Notes: generated by a model not told the origin, from the sequence alone. DNA of 64,000 nt from Alcanivoracaceae bacterium (GCA_002706085.1 PAJO01000021.1:1-64000), one strand, 5' to 3'. Positions 36,863 through 46,522 are shown, numbered from the stretch's first letter. Made by a program: numbers and translations.

Positions 36863-37900
36863 CTACTTTTTAAGCCACTGCAAAGAATCCGCCATATTTG
36901 ATGCAGTTTTGACTAATTCAGCTTGTGATTTGTTACTCATACGGAAAGCAGCCAGACCATCAGCGACAGGTTCGATGCTTTCCTTGGCATCCTGATAGCC
37001 CTGTTCCATCCATTTAATAATGACGTCTTTCTCGAAAGTAAGCATATCGAGCAAGCCATTACGAGCTATCCCTCTCGGTCTTATTTCCAGGATTGTGCTA
37101 TCCGGAAACTTGTTACGATCCCAAAAGCTGCCATCTTGAAGGTGAGTAACAATTATATGGCTGCACTTCTCATGCTCAATCAAAGGCGTGATTGGTGTGT
37201 TCCCCTGAGCCTCACTGGCACCACCGAGCCCACCGTCATAATATTTCTTCCCGTCAATACGCTGCGCTTCATACGCCAGAGGGATTGCTGACGAAGCCAA
37301 TAGCGCTTTTCGTTTTTCATCTTCCGGCAGACTATTAATACGAACAAAACTTGATGATTTAGAATCCTTAATGTTTAGACCTGACTTAATAAACGCCATC
37401 AAATCTTTAATTGCTCCGTCACTCTCGTAAACCGAAACCCAGAACGGCAACCCCGAGTCTCTCTCTTCCAGTTTTGCATAGCGGTTTAAGATATCGACGC
37501 TGGGAGAGTTATCAAAAAAAACAGGATCGCCAATGTACTTGTGGTATTTATCAGGGAGGACATGCTCAAGATGTTTCGCGTTCATCGCAGCTGCCCTTCC
37601 CGCAGGGCCACCAAAACCTGCCAGACCGATCCGAATAATCAATGACAGGAAGGCCAGGCCATCCATTTTCAGCGGCGAATTATCGGACACTTCGTTCCAG
37701 ACTTTAGTGAGGGTTTTAGCAGCCTCGACTATATTATCCGAACTTGCCACGACTGACCCGTTCAGCGAACCGATGCTGGCACCGGCAATGGCGGCCGGCT
37801 GAATGCCTTGTTCAGCCAGATAGCGAACCACACCCGCCTGGTAGGCGCCCTTAGCACCGCCGCCAGACAGAACCAGACCCAACTTATTGGGTTGCGACAT
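36863..37900 (-). CDS. Patatin-like phospholipase
   Basis: A 345-residue lipid hydrolase. The oxyanion-hole motif SGGGAKGAYQ (about residues 11-20), nucleophile elbow GASIG (Ser at about 42) and catalytic Asp in YYDGGLGG (about residues 216-223) are all present, so it should be active. There is no signal peptide or membrane helix; it would act on the inner leaflet of the cytoplasmic membrane. A strong AGGAGG site precedes the ATG, which lies 17 bases inside the upstream RdcB-like gene. Its place between a dynamin pair and the Zorya motor suggests use as a membrane-damaging effector, by analogy with CapV-type patatins; this is an inference. Confidence 0.85.
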   Translation of the reverse strand: MSQPNKLGLVLSGGGAKGAYQAGVVRYLAEQGIQPAAIAGASIGSLNGSVVASSDNIVEAAKTLTKVWNEVSDNSPLKMDGLAFLSLIIRIGLAGFGGPAGRAAAMNAKHLEHVLPDKYHKYIGDPVFFDNSPSVDILNRYAKLEERDSGLPFWVSVYESDGAIKDLMAFIKSGLNIKDSKSSSFVRINSLPEDEKRKALLASSAIPLAYEAQRIDGKKYYDGGLGGASEAQGNTPITPLIEHEKCSHIIVTHLQDGSFWDRNKFPDSTILEIRPRGIARNGLLDMLTFEKDVIIKWMEQGYQDAKESIEPVADGLAAFRMSNKSQAELVKTASNMADSLQWLKK

Positions 37901-38810
37901 GCCGACCTCCTACTTCAAAAATCCGTGATAATTCGTCATAGATACTGATATTTGAGAACACAAACGGCATATCATTATCAGATTGAGGAGGCATATCGCT
38001 ATTCACAGCGAAAATAACCGGATCTAACAAGTTAGACTCCTGATCACTTACCAGGCAAAGCGCATCTTTCAGCAGCTGATCATCTGAGGACAACGTGGCA
38101 TAGAGAGACGCTCGATCAATCAATGCATTCGGTGACCGCCCTGTCAGATTAGACATGATATCGAGACAGTCATTTTTTAATTTTTTCATTACCGCGTCAG
38201 CAGTCTGCATGTGTTTGGCGTTACCCTCACCACTCTCTATCCACGATCCAAAATCACCATATTTAAGTCGTGTAAGAAGCATCCAAAGACTTTGCTCTGG
38301 CGAAAACACCCCTCCCTCTTTAGAAAAAATGCTTAACGCCAAGTCCTTTTCAGCCATCGCACTATTGTACAAATCGTGGTAATTCAGGCGCTGAGAAACC
38401 ATCTCTTCCATAGTTGCCACTGTTTCCGCCAGCTGATCCAGGCTAATCCGAATTTCGCCTACATCTTCCGACACGCCCTGCAGCCTCCCTGATATCAAGC
38501 TGACACCTTCCATGACATCGTTTAGAAAACTCTCATTTCTCGCCAGTCTTTTTTCGTTAGCAACAACATAGTCTTTGAGAAAGGACAAGCTTCCTTCGAT
38601 TCCTGAATCAATTCTCTCCTGACGCTTTGCCGTCGAGCCAGTCAAGCCATCGACGAACCTGGCCGTATACCCTTTCTCGATAACCTTGCGCTTTTCCCTC
38701 AAGTGATCAGAAATAACCTCGAACCCGTTTATAAAGTTAACGATGGCTTTTTCCTCCACATGGGGAAAATCCTCAACCAGTCGCTCCAAATCTGTATTTT
38801 CCGAAATCAT
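37884..38810 (-). CDS. RdcB/YjcZ-like partner of a dynamin-like protein
   Basis: A 308-residue soluble, mostly helical protein with coiled-coil tendency at about residues 60-145. No enzyme motif is visible. Its ATG overlaps the stop of the dynamin-like gene by 4 bases. In E. coli the dynamin-like crfC (rdcA, yjdA) is paired with yjcZ (rdcB), whose product has a similar size, and I assign this gene to that partner class mainly by order and size. It overlaps the patatin gene downstream. GC content is low compared with the methylase and helicase genes. Confidence 0.55.
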   Translation of the reverse strand: MISENTDLERLVEDFPHVEEKAIVNFINGFEVISDHLREKRKVIEKGYTARFVDGLTGSTAKRQERIDSGIEGSLSFLKDYVVANEKRLARNESFLNDVMEGVSLISGRLQGVSEDVGEIRISLDQLAETVATMEEMVSQRLNYHDLYNSAMAEKDLALSIFSKEGGVFSPEQSLWMLLTRLKYGDFGSWIESGEGNAKHMQTADAVMKKLKNDCLDIMSNLTGRSPNALIDRASLYATLSSDDQLLKDALCLVSDQESNLLDPVIFAVNSDMPPQSDNDMPFVFSNISIYDELSRIFEVGGRHVATQ

Positions 38811-41308
38811 AGCGATTCCTGATTCCCTGACACCATTGACTGAATACCCTGAGATGCAACAGAAATTCTCTTTATATGTGCGGAGTTACTGGCCTTTACC
38901 TCATTCATCATCAGCTTAATTTCAGAAATCACTTCCATGTTTTCCTCCTTGAGCTTTTTTGATTTATTTAGTCCCTCCTCGATTTCCTTGACGGAATCGA
39001 AAACACGAGAAAAAACATCATCAACTGCAGGAATGAATGCTTTGTTAAACTGGTCCTCAATCTGAGAGTCGACATCCTTATGAAATTGATCTGCGAGACG
39101 CTCAATACGTTCTATGTATTCGCCCATCTCAATTCTATATCTCACAATCTCCCTGGTTTCTTTTATCACCGTTTCTTCATAATCATCCCTATACCCAAAA
39201 CTCAAAACCTTTAGAGTCTTATGAACCCAACCCGATCTCCGATCTCTCCTAATCCTTTTACTTGGAACAGCCTCTTTGTCCTCATCCAGAGCATAATCGA
39301 CACCAGAAAATCCAACGCCATTATTTGACAAATCAATCGAAAAACTTTCAGCCATGCTGACGGTGAAGGAAAACCCCTTTATCTGCATCTCTTCTTCATA
39401 ACTTCTGCATATCTCTCCCAGCTCACCAAAAATATCATTTTCTATATCATCTCTTGTTTTATTTTCCATTTTATTGATGTACTCCTGAAACGAGTCAGCC
39501 ATCATGGAAAACATGGCAGCAACCACTTCATCCGCTTTATTGAGAAACTTATTGGCCGCCTCTTTATCCTCCCCAAAGTCCACAACACCAAACTCATTAT
39601 TCGCTCTACCACGAATCTCCATTCTAAGGTTTCTCAGATCGCTATTTATAATTTTCAATTCCCTCTGCGCCTTACGAGACCATAGAGAAGGGATGAACGC
39701 AGCCTTCCTCTCACCTTTCTTACTTCTCAGCTCTCCTTCCAGTTTCTCTAACAAGTCCTCTCTTTCTCTAAAAAATTCAGCACGCAGACTTTTTTTAACA
39801 TCAGCCACATGATCACTTAATGCAGATGAGGCATCTTCCCTGTACCCATACACATTTTTATTCTTAACATCTTCAAGTCTCACATAGGCCGACTCAACGG
39901 AATCACCAAGTCTCCTGGTTCTGTCAATACTTTCCTTAAGCGAAGCCATCTCCTGATCCAGCCCACCTCTCACAACCGTGGACAACCTATCCAACTTCCC
40001 TGCGTTGTCTTGAAGACGAGCCAATGCTGACCACAAACTATTCTCAGCAGCCATGGAGTAGGATTTCTCGAGCATATTACTTGTAAAAATGTCGTAACCT
40101 GATTTTCTTTTAAGGCGATCACATTTCTTTATTATCTGCTCATATTCCAGCTCCTCAATTTCATCTTCATCCAGCATTCCAAATGCCGCTTTGATGAAAT
40201 CCTTGTTCTGCTCATCTCGCACGAAGAGATTGAGATCAGTCTCTTGCTCGATCTGTTTTTTTACTTTTTCAACGATATAGGCATAGTGTGCTGAAACCGG
40301 AAACACCTCTTTCGCTGTAATGAAGTCATCGTCATCAAGACTGTCATTCAGCAATTTACTGGCAAGGTTTCTAGTCTGATCCTCATCAAGATCATTCTGT
40401 TTCTTCTCGTCAAACCTGTTTACTACTACAAATGAGCGATCCCTAAAGACATCCTTAATCCCTTTCAGTTGCCCTCTAATCTCGAAATCCTGCTCGGTAT
40501 TGAGCTGTGTATAGTTCATTACCAGAAGGACCATTGATGCGTTTTTTGCGATCTGCTCGGCAAGGACATGCTTCAGAACAGCGCTTTGCCCTGCTTCATT
40601 CGGACCCGGGGTGTCGAGCAACGCCAATGAACCTGAAGATATGCCCGCTGGCTTGTCAGCAAGACAACGAAACTCAATCTCTACCGTGGGAAGACGATCA
40701 ATATCAGAGAATTCTTCAATATACCGATCCACATCTATCTCAAAGCCGTCACTTCCGGCGAGACGAAATGCATCATTGATCAGTAGCAATGCCTGTTGGA
40801 CGTTTTCCTTCCCAGCGTAACGATCACAAATTTCGTTCAGGCCACTTTTTACGTTGAATAAGGCGGTATTGATTTTCGAATTATCATCTTCACCACTGTC
40901 AACCAAGCTAATTTTCGATCTCACCTCATCGACCAGTGCCTTTAGAGAGGCTACATTGTGCAACGTCATCACCGGTTCTTTCTGGCCAGGCTTGTGCCGA
41001 ATCAGCGTAGGAAGCGTGGTCATGCCCAATAGCCTGTGCGGCAGGACTTCTTCACCAATTAGCGCGTTGATAGTCGTCGACTTCCCCGCCTTCATGGTGC
41101 CGATGACTGCAATCGTCGACTCTAGTGCTTTCACCTTCTTTCTGTCGTTATCAAGAATTGATATCTGTCTTTCAAGTTCTGCAGGAGAAAGTGAGTCACC
41201 ATCATCCCCATGCCCCCAAATCGCCTTCTCATTCTTCAGGCGCCCCATCAAAGCCTGTTGCTTTTCGATTAGTGCATTAATTTCATCTTGCAGTGCCAGT
41301 AGTATCAT
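38807..41308 (-). CDS. CrfC/RdcA-like dynamin-family GTPase
   Basis: An 833-residue dynamin-like GTPase. The stretch VIGTMKAGKSTTINALIGEE (G1 at about residues 70-78) and, in two parts, LPTLIRHKPGQKEPV and LLDTPGPNEAGQ (G2/G3 region) are very close to E. coli CrfC. VNRFDEK provides the G4 motif. Long helical stalk regions follow; no obvious membrane helix is seen. The ATG at 41308 with an AAGGA site is preferred over an upstream TTG at 41341. Bacterial dynamins bind and remodel membranes, and CrfC also links to the sliding clamp and cyclic-di-GMP control. The low GC suggests a different origin from the methylase upstream. Confidence 0.85.
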   Translation of the reverse strand: MILLALQDEINALIEKQQALMGRLKNEKAIWGHGDDGDSLSPAELERQISILDNDRKKVKALESTIAVIGTMKAGKSTTINALIGEEVLPHRLLGMTTLPTLIRHKPGQKEPVMTLHNVASLKALVDEVRSKISLVDSGEDDNSKINTALFNVKSGLNEICDRYAGKENVQQALLLINDAFRLAGSDGFEIDVDRYIEEFSDIDRLPTVEIEFRCLADKPAGISSGSLALLDTPGPNEAGQSAVLKHVLAEQIAKNASMVLLVMNYTQLNTEQDFEIRGQLKGIKDVFRDRSFVVVNRFDEKKQNDLDEDQTRNLASKLLNDSLDDDDFITAKEVFPVSAHYAYIVEKVKKQIEQETDLNLFVRDEQNKDFIKAAFGMLDEDEIEELEYEQIIKKCDRLKRKSGYDIFTSNMLEKSYSMAAENSLWSALARLQDNAGKLDRLSTVVRGGLDQEMASLKESIDRTRRLGDSVESAYVRLEDVKNKNVYGYREDASSALSDHVADVKKSLRAEFFREREDLLEKLEGELRSKKGERKAAFIPSLWSRKAQRELKIINSDLRNLRMEIRGRANNEFGVVDFGEDKEAANKFLNKADEVVAAMFSMMADSFQEYINKMENKTRDDIENDIFGELGEICRSYEEEMQIKGFSFTVSMAESFSIDLSNNGVGFSGVDYALDEDKEAVPSKRIRRDRRSGWVHKTLKVLSFGYRDDYEETVIKETREIVRYRIEMGEYIERIERLADQFHKDVDSQIEDQFNKAFIPAVDDVFSRVFDSVKEIEEGLNKSKKLKEENMEVISEIKLMMNEVKASNSAHIKRISVASQGIQSMVSGNQESL

Positions 41309-41389
41309 TTTTCTTCCTTGTGCTTTATCTCTGGTTGCCAATTATTAGCCATGAACTATCTTTTTTTGATTACAGGTTAACTTTGATGA

Positions 41390-44300
41390 TCAACTCTCAT
41401 TATTAGAAAATATCTCCCAGGCCATGCGGTAATCCTCTTCCCGATCCGGTTTGAAGAAGGGGGCGTGGTATTGGATGGTGCGTTCGGTGGGGCCGCCGGG
41501 GAGGGTGTCATCCATGCAGGTTTTGGTGACGGTGCCTTCGGTGAGGTGCTGGATGTCTTCCCAGCCCAGGGCGATGCCGGTTTCGGTGCGATCGGGGGTG
41601 TGGAGGGCGTAGTGGGTGCCTTCCTTGAGTTCCTTGTTGCTGGCCTTGCGGGGCAGTCCGACGCCGACCAGGCCCTTGCTGGGGGTGAAGACGATGCGGC
41701 CGGTCTGGTCGTACCAGGTTTCGGCTTCGTACTGGCGCATGACCGGGAACTGCACCCGGTAGATAGTGAGCAGTTCTTCCAGGGTGAGACCCAGGGCCTG
41801 GGCGACCAGGACGTCGATTTCTACCAGGGCCTGACGGCGGGCATAGTCGGTGCGCAGGGCGTTGTTTCTTTGCCATTCCGGGGAGAGGTTGGCGAAGAAA
41901 TCCTGCGGCAGGGGAGCGATGGATTCGCGGGTGGCCCAGTGTTGTTGGCGGAAGCTTTCTTGCCAGTTGGATTGCCAAAGCTCGGCGTATTGGTTTGTGA
42001 TGCTCACCAACGCCATTGAACGAACATGAAGTGCATCACGCACCCGTCCATCGGTTAATACCGGCAGCTGGTTAATCAAGGACGTGTTGGCATGCCCCAT
42101 ACCCGTACTTTTCACTCGATAATCCAGAACCACTGATAGCGTCATACTGAAGTAATCCAGCATGGTTTTTTCAGATTTAAATGCCGAACATAGGCAGGTG
42201 TTAATGTGTGCCGCACCTTTTGGGATTACCGTTGTAATCAGGGTCCTCTCTGAGGATGGACCGATCATTTCCCTGTTTACCAACCGATAATAATCCGTCA
42301 CCAATCGTTCCCGGTGTTCACCCTCTTCTACCCAGGGCACACGGGGGGTTCGGTCGCGGTAGGTGGTGGATTCGCAGGCGGGGACGTAGTTTGTGCGTGG
42401 CAGGTAGTCGTCCGGCAGGGTTTGCAGGTCGAGGATATCGTAGTGGCTATTTTGAGTGCACTCTACTCGCGGGGTTTTGTAGAACGGGCTACCCACGAAG
42501 AAATGGGGGCCGGAAAGCACCCATTGCTCAGATTCCGCTGAAAATTGCGTATCTCGCTTAATCGTTCCGTCCCGCTGAGCGTAGGTTTCATCAAACATTA
42601 CTGTTGAGAAATACTGGCTTTTTAGATCACCCAAACGACGAGGGTACGCGGCGAACTTTTCCAGTACGTTGGTGAGCTGTCGTGCATGCAAGGCCGGCAG
42701 GCGGGCTTCCAGGGCATCGGTTCCGGCTTCGTCGTAGAGCTGGGCGAACAGAGCTAGTTCGTGCTGGCCTATTTCGATGATGCGGTCACGGTGGCCGTTG
42801 GTGTTCCATAGCACTTTACTACCGCCTGCTTCTTCGCTGCTCTCATACTTAATACCCGGCACTTCTCCTTTTCCATTGTGAGCAAAAGATTCATCAATGG
42901 TTTTTGGCAGAAACACGTTAGACATCGATGTGAATTCCGGCACGTCGAATATTGGTCCATAGACATTGATGCCAAACCTTGTTTGATCATGTACCTCAGC
43001 AAAGAGAAAGAATGCATTCGCAAACTGAAAGTGTCCGCGCAACCGCCGATACACCTCCCGCCGGAATCCCCCACCTTTGGGATCATCGTAGATACCTTCG
43101 GGATGTAAAAATCCGCTCACTCCCTGCCCGTTAACATTTACCCAGGCCCGTGGCAGGAAGCACTTATATAAATTGGTCTGCACGCCTTTTAGCTGTGGGT
43201 AGTTCTGTGTGCCATTTAAAAATGCTTGCGAGCCCTCCGCTTCCGCCAGCTCCGCAAACCAGGCTTGCTCCAGCTCCGGACTACGCTCAAAGGCAGCTTC
43301 CCGCTCATCGGTCAACTGCTTGGCGCTGAGCTTATGCAGCACAAACGCCGGGTTGTAATCCCCCAGCACCCCACCTTCCTGCCATTCCACCTTGCGCCAG
43401 GGCGGGTTCCCCAGGGTGATGTCGAAGCCGCCACGGTTGGCAAACAAATCCGAGAACGCCAGTTCCCAGTGGAAGAAACGGTAGTGTTCGCCCAACTCGT
43501 TGGCCATTTTCAGGGTGGCGAAGACCGGGTTCCTGAACAGCTTTTCCAGGTTGAGTTCGCCCCGGGGGGTGCTGACGGCCTGGGCGGCGCGGGTTTCTTC
43601 GCGCAGAGTTTGCTGGGGGGCTTCCGATGCGAAAAGGTCTTCTACCGGTTTTTCAAACAGCCCCGCTTCCTGCTGTGATGGGGCAGCATTGTCTTCTCCC
43701 TCTGGCATCAGGCTTTCCTGTTCGGCGGCGAACTGGAAGGTGCCGGCGCTGTTGAGGATGGTGTTGAGGTCGAACAGCCATTTCTGGCGGTCGGGCAGGG
43801 CATCCACCTTGTCCAGTGGCCAGAACCAGAGGGCGCACCAGTAGTCCATGGCCAGCTTAAGACGGCGATAGGGGGAGGCAATGCGGGCATGGGTATTGAA
43901 GATACCGGTGGTTCGGATGTCGTCTTTTTCGCGGGTGCTGGTGTGGTGTTCCTGCACCTGTTCCTGGCCCCAGAGGGGGTAGGTGTCTTCGGTGCGTTTT
44001 CTGTCCTGGGTGAGCATCTGGGTGTGCTCGCGCCAGAGGCGGTCTACGGCGGCGCTGAGGTCCTGGAGGATGCGGATTTCGCTGTCGTCCAGGGGGGCGC
44101 AGAAGTCCTTTTTCCAGGCTTTGATTGTTTTGAAGGCATCCGGGCGCAGTTGTTTGGCGACCTTGTCGTTGTAGCCGACCATGCCGGGGTCGGGGAGGAG
44201 GAAGTGGTAGATTTCGTTTTCTTTTCTTGGGCCGGAGTCTTTTTTATTCGGCTCGCCTTCGGCATTGCCGGGGTTCGCTTGCAGGCAAGCTCCTACAGCA

Positions 44301-46495
44301 GCATCTGAATTAAGGGACTCTGGTGAGAGACGTCTTGGGGCGTTGTTGTACCAGAGGCCTTCTTTGGGTTGTTTCTTGAGGGCGATGGTGGGGTAGACCT
44401 CGCGGCGGGCGCCGATGAGGCTGTTGCCGGTGAACAGCTGGTAGCCGAACCAGGGCACGGTGTGGCCGCCGCTGAGGGCGTTGAGCCAGAGGGAGACTTC
44501 GGCCAGCTCTACGGCGATGGGGTTGAGATCGACGCCGTAGACATTGTGATCGGCGATGTGCATTTTGACCCGCTGGAGTTCCTGCTGGTAATCCTCGTGG
44601 GGGATGCGCCGTCCGAGCTCCTGCTGTTTGCGGGTGAGGTAGGCTTCGCTGAGCTGGTTGACGGCTTCGTTCAAGAAGGCGGCGCTGCCCATAGCCGGCT
44701 CGCAGACGGTGAGGTTGAGGATGTCGTCGGCGGTGACGTCGTCTGTCAGCCGTTCCTTGAGGGTGTATTTCACCAGGCTCTTGGTGAGCACTTCCGGGGT
44801 GTAGTAACTGGCGGACTTTTCCCGGTCGCGCCCGGCCATACGGTAGATGAACTTGCCTTTGGGGTGCAGGCGCAGGCTCTTGCGGCCTTCGCTGTCCCTG
44901 TCGTAGACCCGTTCCTGGTCGTCGAACTCGTCCAGTTGTTCGCGGGTGACGAAGTAACCGGTGTCCAGCTCGTCGGGGTTGATGTTGTTGCCCTTGGGGG
45001 CGACTTCGTAGAGGTCTTCGGTGGCGAAGAAGCCACGGTAGCTGAGCAGGGCTTCGTACACGGCACCGAGCTGGTTAATGCCGAGCTGGGTGTAGCTGAC
45101 GCGGGCACGGCGCTTTTTCCCCTTCTGTTTTCGGGTGAGCGACATGCTCTCAATGACCTGCTGCAGGGTGACGTTGCTGAACACCACCTTGTTGAGCAGG
45201 GGCGTTTTGGCCGGGTCGAACAGGTGGCTGTCGAGGCCCTGCAGGGTGAAGGCGTTGCCGGTGCTTTCGTGGTACTGGTCGACCTGGCGGCTGATCTGGT
45301 GGCCGTTGTAGATGAGGCCGAACATGCGTTGCAGGCTGTCGTGGAAGTAGCGGCCCTGCTGGCTGGCTTCGGTGGTGAGGCGCACCATTTCCAGGTCGCG
45401 CAGGCTGTCGAGGCTGTAACCCTGACGCCAGGTGTCGTCATCCGGCAGGTAGCCCAGCTCCGGGCGGGCTTCGATGTAGAACAGGAACAGGATGCGGTAC
45501 ATGTAACGCAGGCATTCCCGGGAGAGCTGGCCGGCATCGAGGGCGTTGCTGCCGGTGTAGATGCCTTCCTTGCGGTCGCGGGCCTGTTCGATGAGCTGGC
45601 TGGCCGCTTCGTTGCCGAGCAGTTCGATGGCCTGGCGCAGGGCGTACTTCAGGTCGTCGGAGACGGCGAAGGCGTGTTTGTGGCTGTTTTCGTCGAGGCT
45701 GTCGAGGCGGCTCTGGCCTTCGCGGGGGGCCAGGCTGTCGCGGTGCAGCAATACAGCGGTGGCCTTGATGGTCTTGTCGTCGCGGCGACCGAGGATCTCT
45801 TCCCAGTCGAAGCGCAGCATGCGGTTCTGGGACCATTTGTAGCGGTCGATGAGGATGCCCTGACGGTCGCTGATAAGCAGCACCCAGCGGGGCGGGTTTT
45901 CATGGTGCGGATTCTGGCGGAAGACGGCCTCGTTGAGGATGCTGTACCAGTCGCTGCCCTTGAGTTTGTCGTGATGGGGGCCGGCGCCGACGAACTGGCT
46001 TTTGTGCAGGGTGAGGGAGAGCGGGTCTTCGCCTTCGTTGTGTTGATCCAGGGCGCCAAGCACCCAGAGCTGATCGCCCAGGGCAGCCAGCACGGGGAGT
46101 TCCGTGTTGGCGGCAATGGTGCGGTTTTCCGGCTGGTAGGGGATGCCGAGTACGGTGAGCAAGAATTCAAAGAATTCCCGCTGCAGGGCGATGCGCTGTT
46201 CGACGGTGCGCTCACTCTTGAGTTTGTGGCGCAGGGCAAAGTAATCCTGGTTCAGGTTGCGCAGGGACCGGTGGGGGCTGCTGAAGGCAAAGCCGCCGGC
46301 GGCCTCGTTGATGGTTTTGCCTGCGGCTTCGGCTTTTTCGCGCTGGGCCTGGCGGGCGGCATCTTCTTCGCTGTCCCAGGCCTTGATGGTATCGGCAAAG
46401 TCACCCTGAAACACTTCGGCCAGGTAGTGGGCACTGAAGAATTCGTTGTCGTTGGTGAGGCCGATAAAAGTGGCGGCGCTGTCTTGTACTGCCAT
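41390..46495 (-). CDS. Giant Eco57I-type DNA adenine methylase (possible restriction-methylation fusion)
   Basis: A 1701-residue protein. SAM motif I CEPAMGSAAFL is near residue 602, followed by VYGVDLNPIAVELAEVSLWL. The catalytic motif IV NPPW (GNPPWRKVEW) is near residue 1030, giving N6-adenine methylase chemistry. The gap of about 430 residues between these motifs is unusually long and holds low-complexity linkers plus a REP-derived insert. The N-terminal 550 residues are unassigned; the C-terminal 600 should hold target recognition. Patches of lower GC at about 42.0-42.3 and 42.8-43.2 kb fall there. It follows the 967-aa SNF2 gene by 27 bases, as in DISARM-like methylase/helicase pairs, but neither class name is proven. 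Confidence 0.82.
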   Translation of the reverse strand: MAVQDSAATFIGLTNDNEFFSAHYLAEVFQGDFADTIKAWDSEEDAARQAQREKAEAAGKTINEAAGGFAFSSPHRSLRNLNQDYFALRHKLKSERTVEQRIALQREFFEFLLTVLGIPYQPENRTIAANTELPVLAALGDQLWVLGALDQHNEGEDPLSLTLHKSQFVGAGPHHDKLKGSDWYSILNEAVFRQNPHHENPPRWVLLISDRQGILIDRYKWSQNRMLRFDWEEILGRRDDKTIKATAVLLHRDSLAPREGQSRLDSLDENSHKHAFAVSDDLKYALRQAIELLGNEAASQLIEQARDRKEGIYTGSNALDAGQLSRECLRYMYRILFLFYIEARPELGYLPDDDTWRQGYSLDSLRDLEMVRLTTEASQQGRYFHDSLQRMFGLIYNGHQISRQVDQYHESTGNAFTLQGLDSHLFDPAKTPLLNKVVFSNVTLQQVIESMSLTRKQKGKKRRARVSYTQLGINQLGAVYEALLSYRGFFATEDLYEVAPKGNNINPDELDTGYFVTREQLDEFDDQERVYDRDSEGRKSLRLHPKGKFIYRMAGRDREKSASYYTPEVLTKSLVKYTLKERLTDDVTADDILNLTVCEPAMGSAAFLNEAVNQLSEAYLTRKQQELGRRIPHEDYQQELQRVKMHIADHNVYGVDLNPIAVELAEVSLWLNALSGGHTVPWFGYQLFTGNSLIGARREVYPTIALKKQPKEGLWYNNAPRRLSPESLNSDAAVGACLQANPGNAEGEPNKKDSGPRKENEIYHFLLPDPGMVGYNDKVAKQLRPDAFKTIKAWKKDFCAPLDDSEIRILQDLSAAVDRLWREHTQMLTQDRKRTEDTYPLWGQEQVQEHHTSTREKDDIRTTGIFNTHARIASPYRRLKLAMDYWCALWFWPLDKVDALPDRQKWLFDLNTILNSAGTFQFAAEQESLMPEGEDNAAPSQQEAGLFEKPVEDLFASEAPQQTLREETRAAQAVSTPRGELNLEKLFRNPVFATLKMANELGEHYRFFHWELAFSDLFANRGGFDITLGNPPWRKVEWQEGGVLGDYNPAFVLHKLSAKQLTDEREAAFERSPELEQAWFAELAEAEGSQAFLNGTQNYPQLKGVQTNLYKCFLPRAWVNVNGQGVSGFLHPEGIYDDPKGGGFRREVYRRLRGHFQFANAFFLFAEVHDQTRFGINVYGPIFDVPEFTSMSNVFLPKTIDESFAHNGKGEVPGIKYESSEEAGGSKVLWNTNGHRDRIIEIGQHELALFAQLYDEAGTDALEARLPALHARQLTNVLEKFAAYPRRLGDLKSQYFSTVMFDETYAQRDGTIKRDTQFSAESEQWVLSGPHFFVGSPFYKTPRVECTQNSHYDILDLQTLPDDYLPRTNYVPACESTTYRDRTPRVPWVEEGEHRERLVTDYYRLVNREMIGPSSERTLITTVIPKGAAHINTCLCSAFKSEKTMLDYFSMTLSVVLDYRVKSTGMGHANTSLINQLPVLTDGRVRDALHVRSMALVSITNQYAELWQSNWQESFRQQHWATRESIAPLPQDFFANLSPEWQRNNALRTDYARRQALVEIDVLVAQALGLTLEELLTIYRVQFPVMRQYEAETWYDQTGRIVFTPSKGLVGVGLPRKASNKELKEGTHYALHTPDRTETGIALGWEDIQHLTEGTVTKTCMDDTLPGGPTERTIQYHAPFFKPDREEDYRMAWEIFSNNES
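44271..44298 (-). repeat. REP element read in frame inside the methylase gene
   Basis: On the minus strand CTGTAGGAGCTTGCCTGCAA and the following GCGAACCCC match the REP units between jetB and jetC. Here the element is translated as VGACLQANP, and the long frame continues through it. It lies in the low-complexity linker between SAM motif I and NPPW, where an insert would be tolerated. Confidence 0.85.
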
Positions 46496-46522
46496 GGGGC
46501 GTTGTCCTGTTTAACCTGTTCG

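Noticed and set aside
41390-46495. BREX PglX
   Set aside because: No PglZ, BrxC, BrxL, BrxA or BrxB homologue is visible anywhere in the window.
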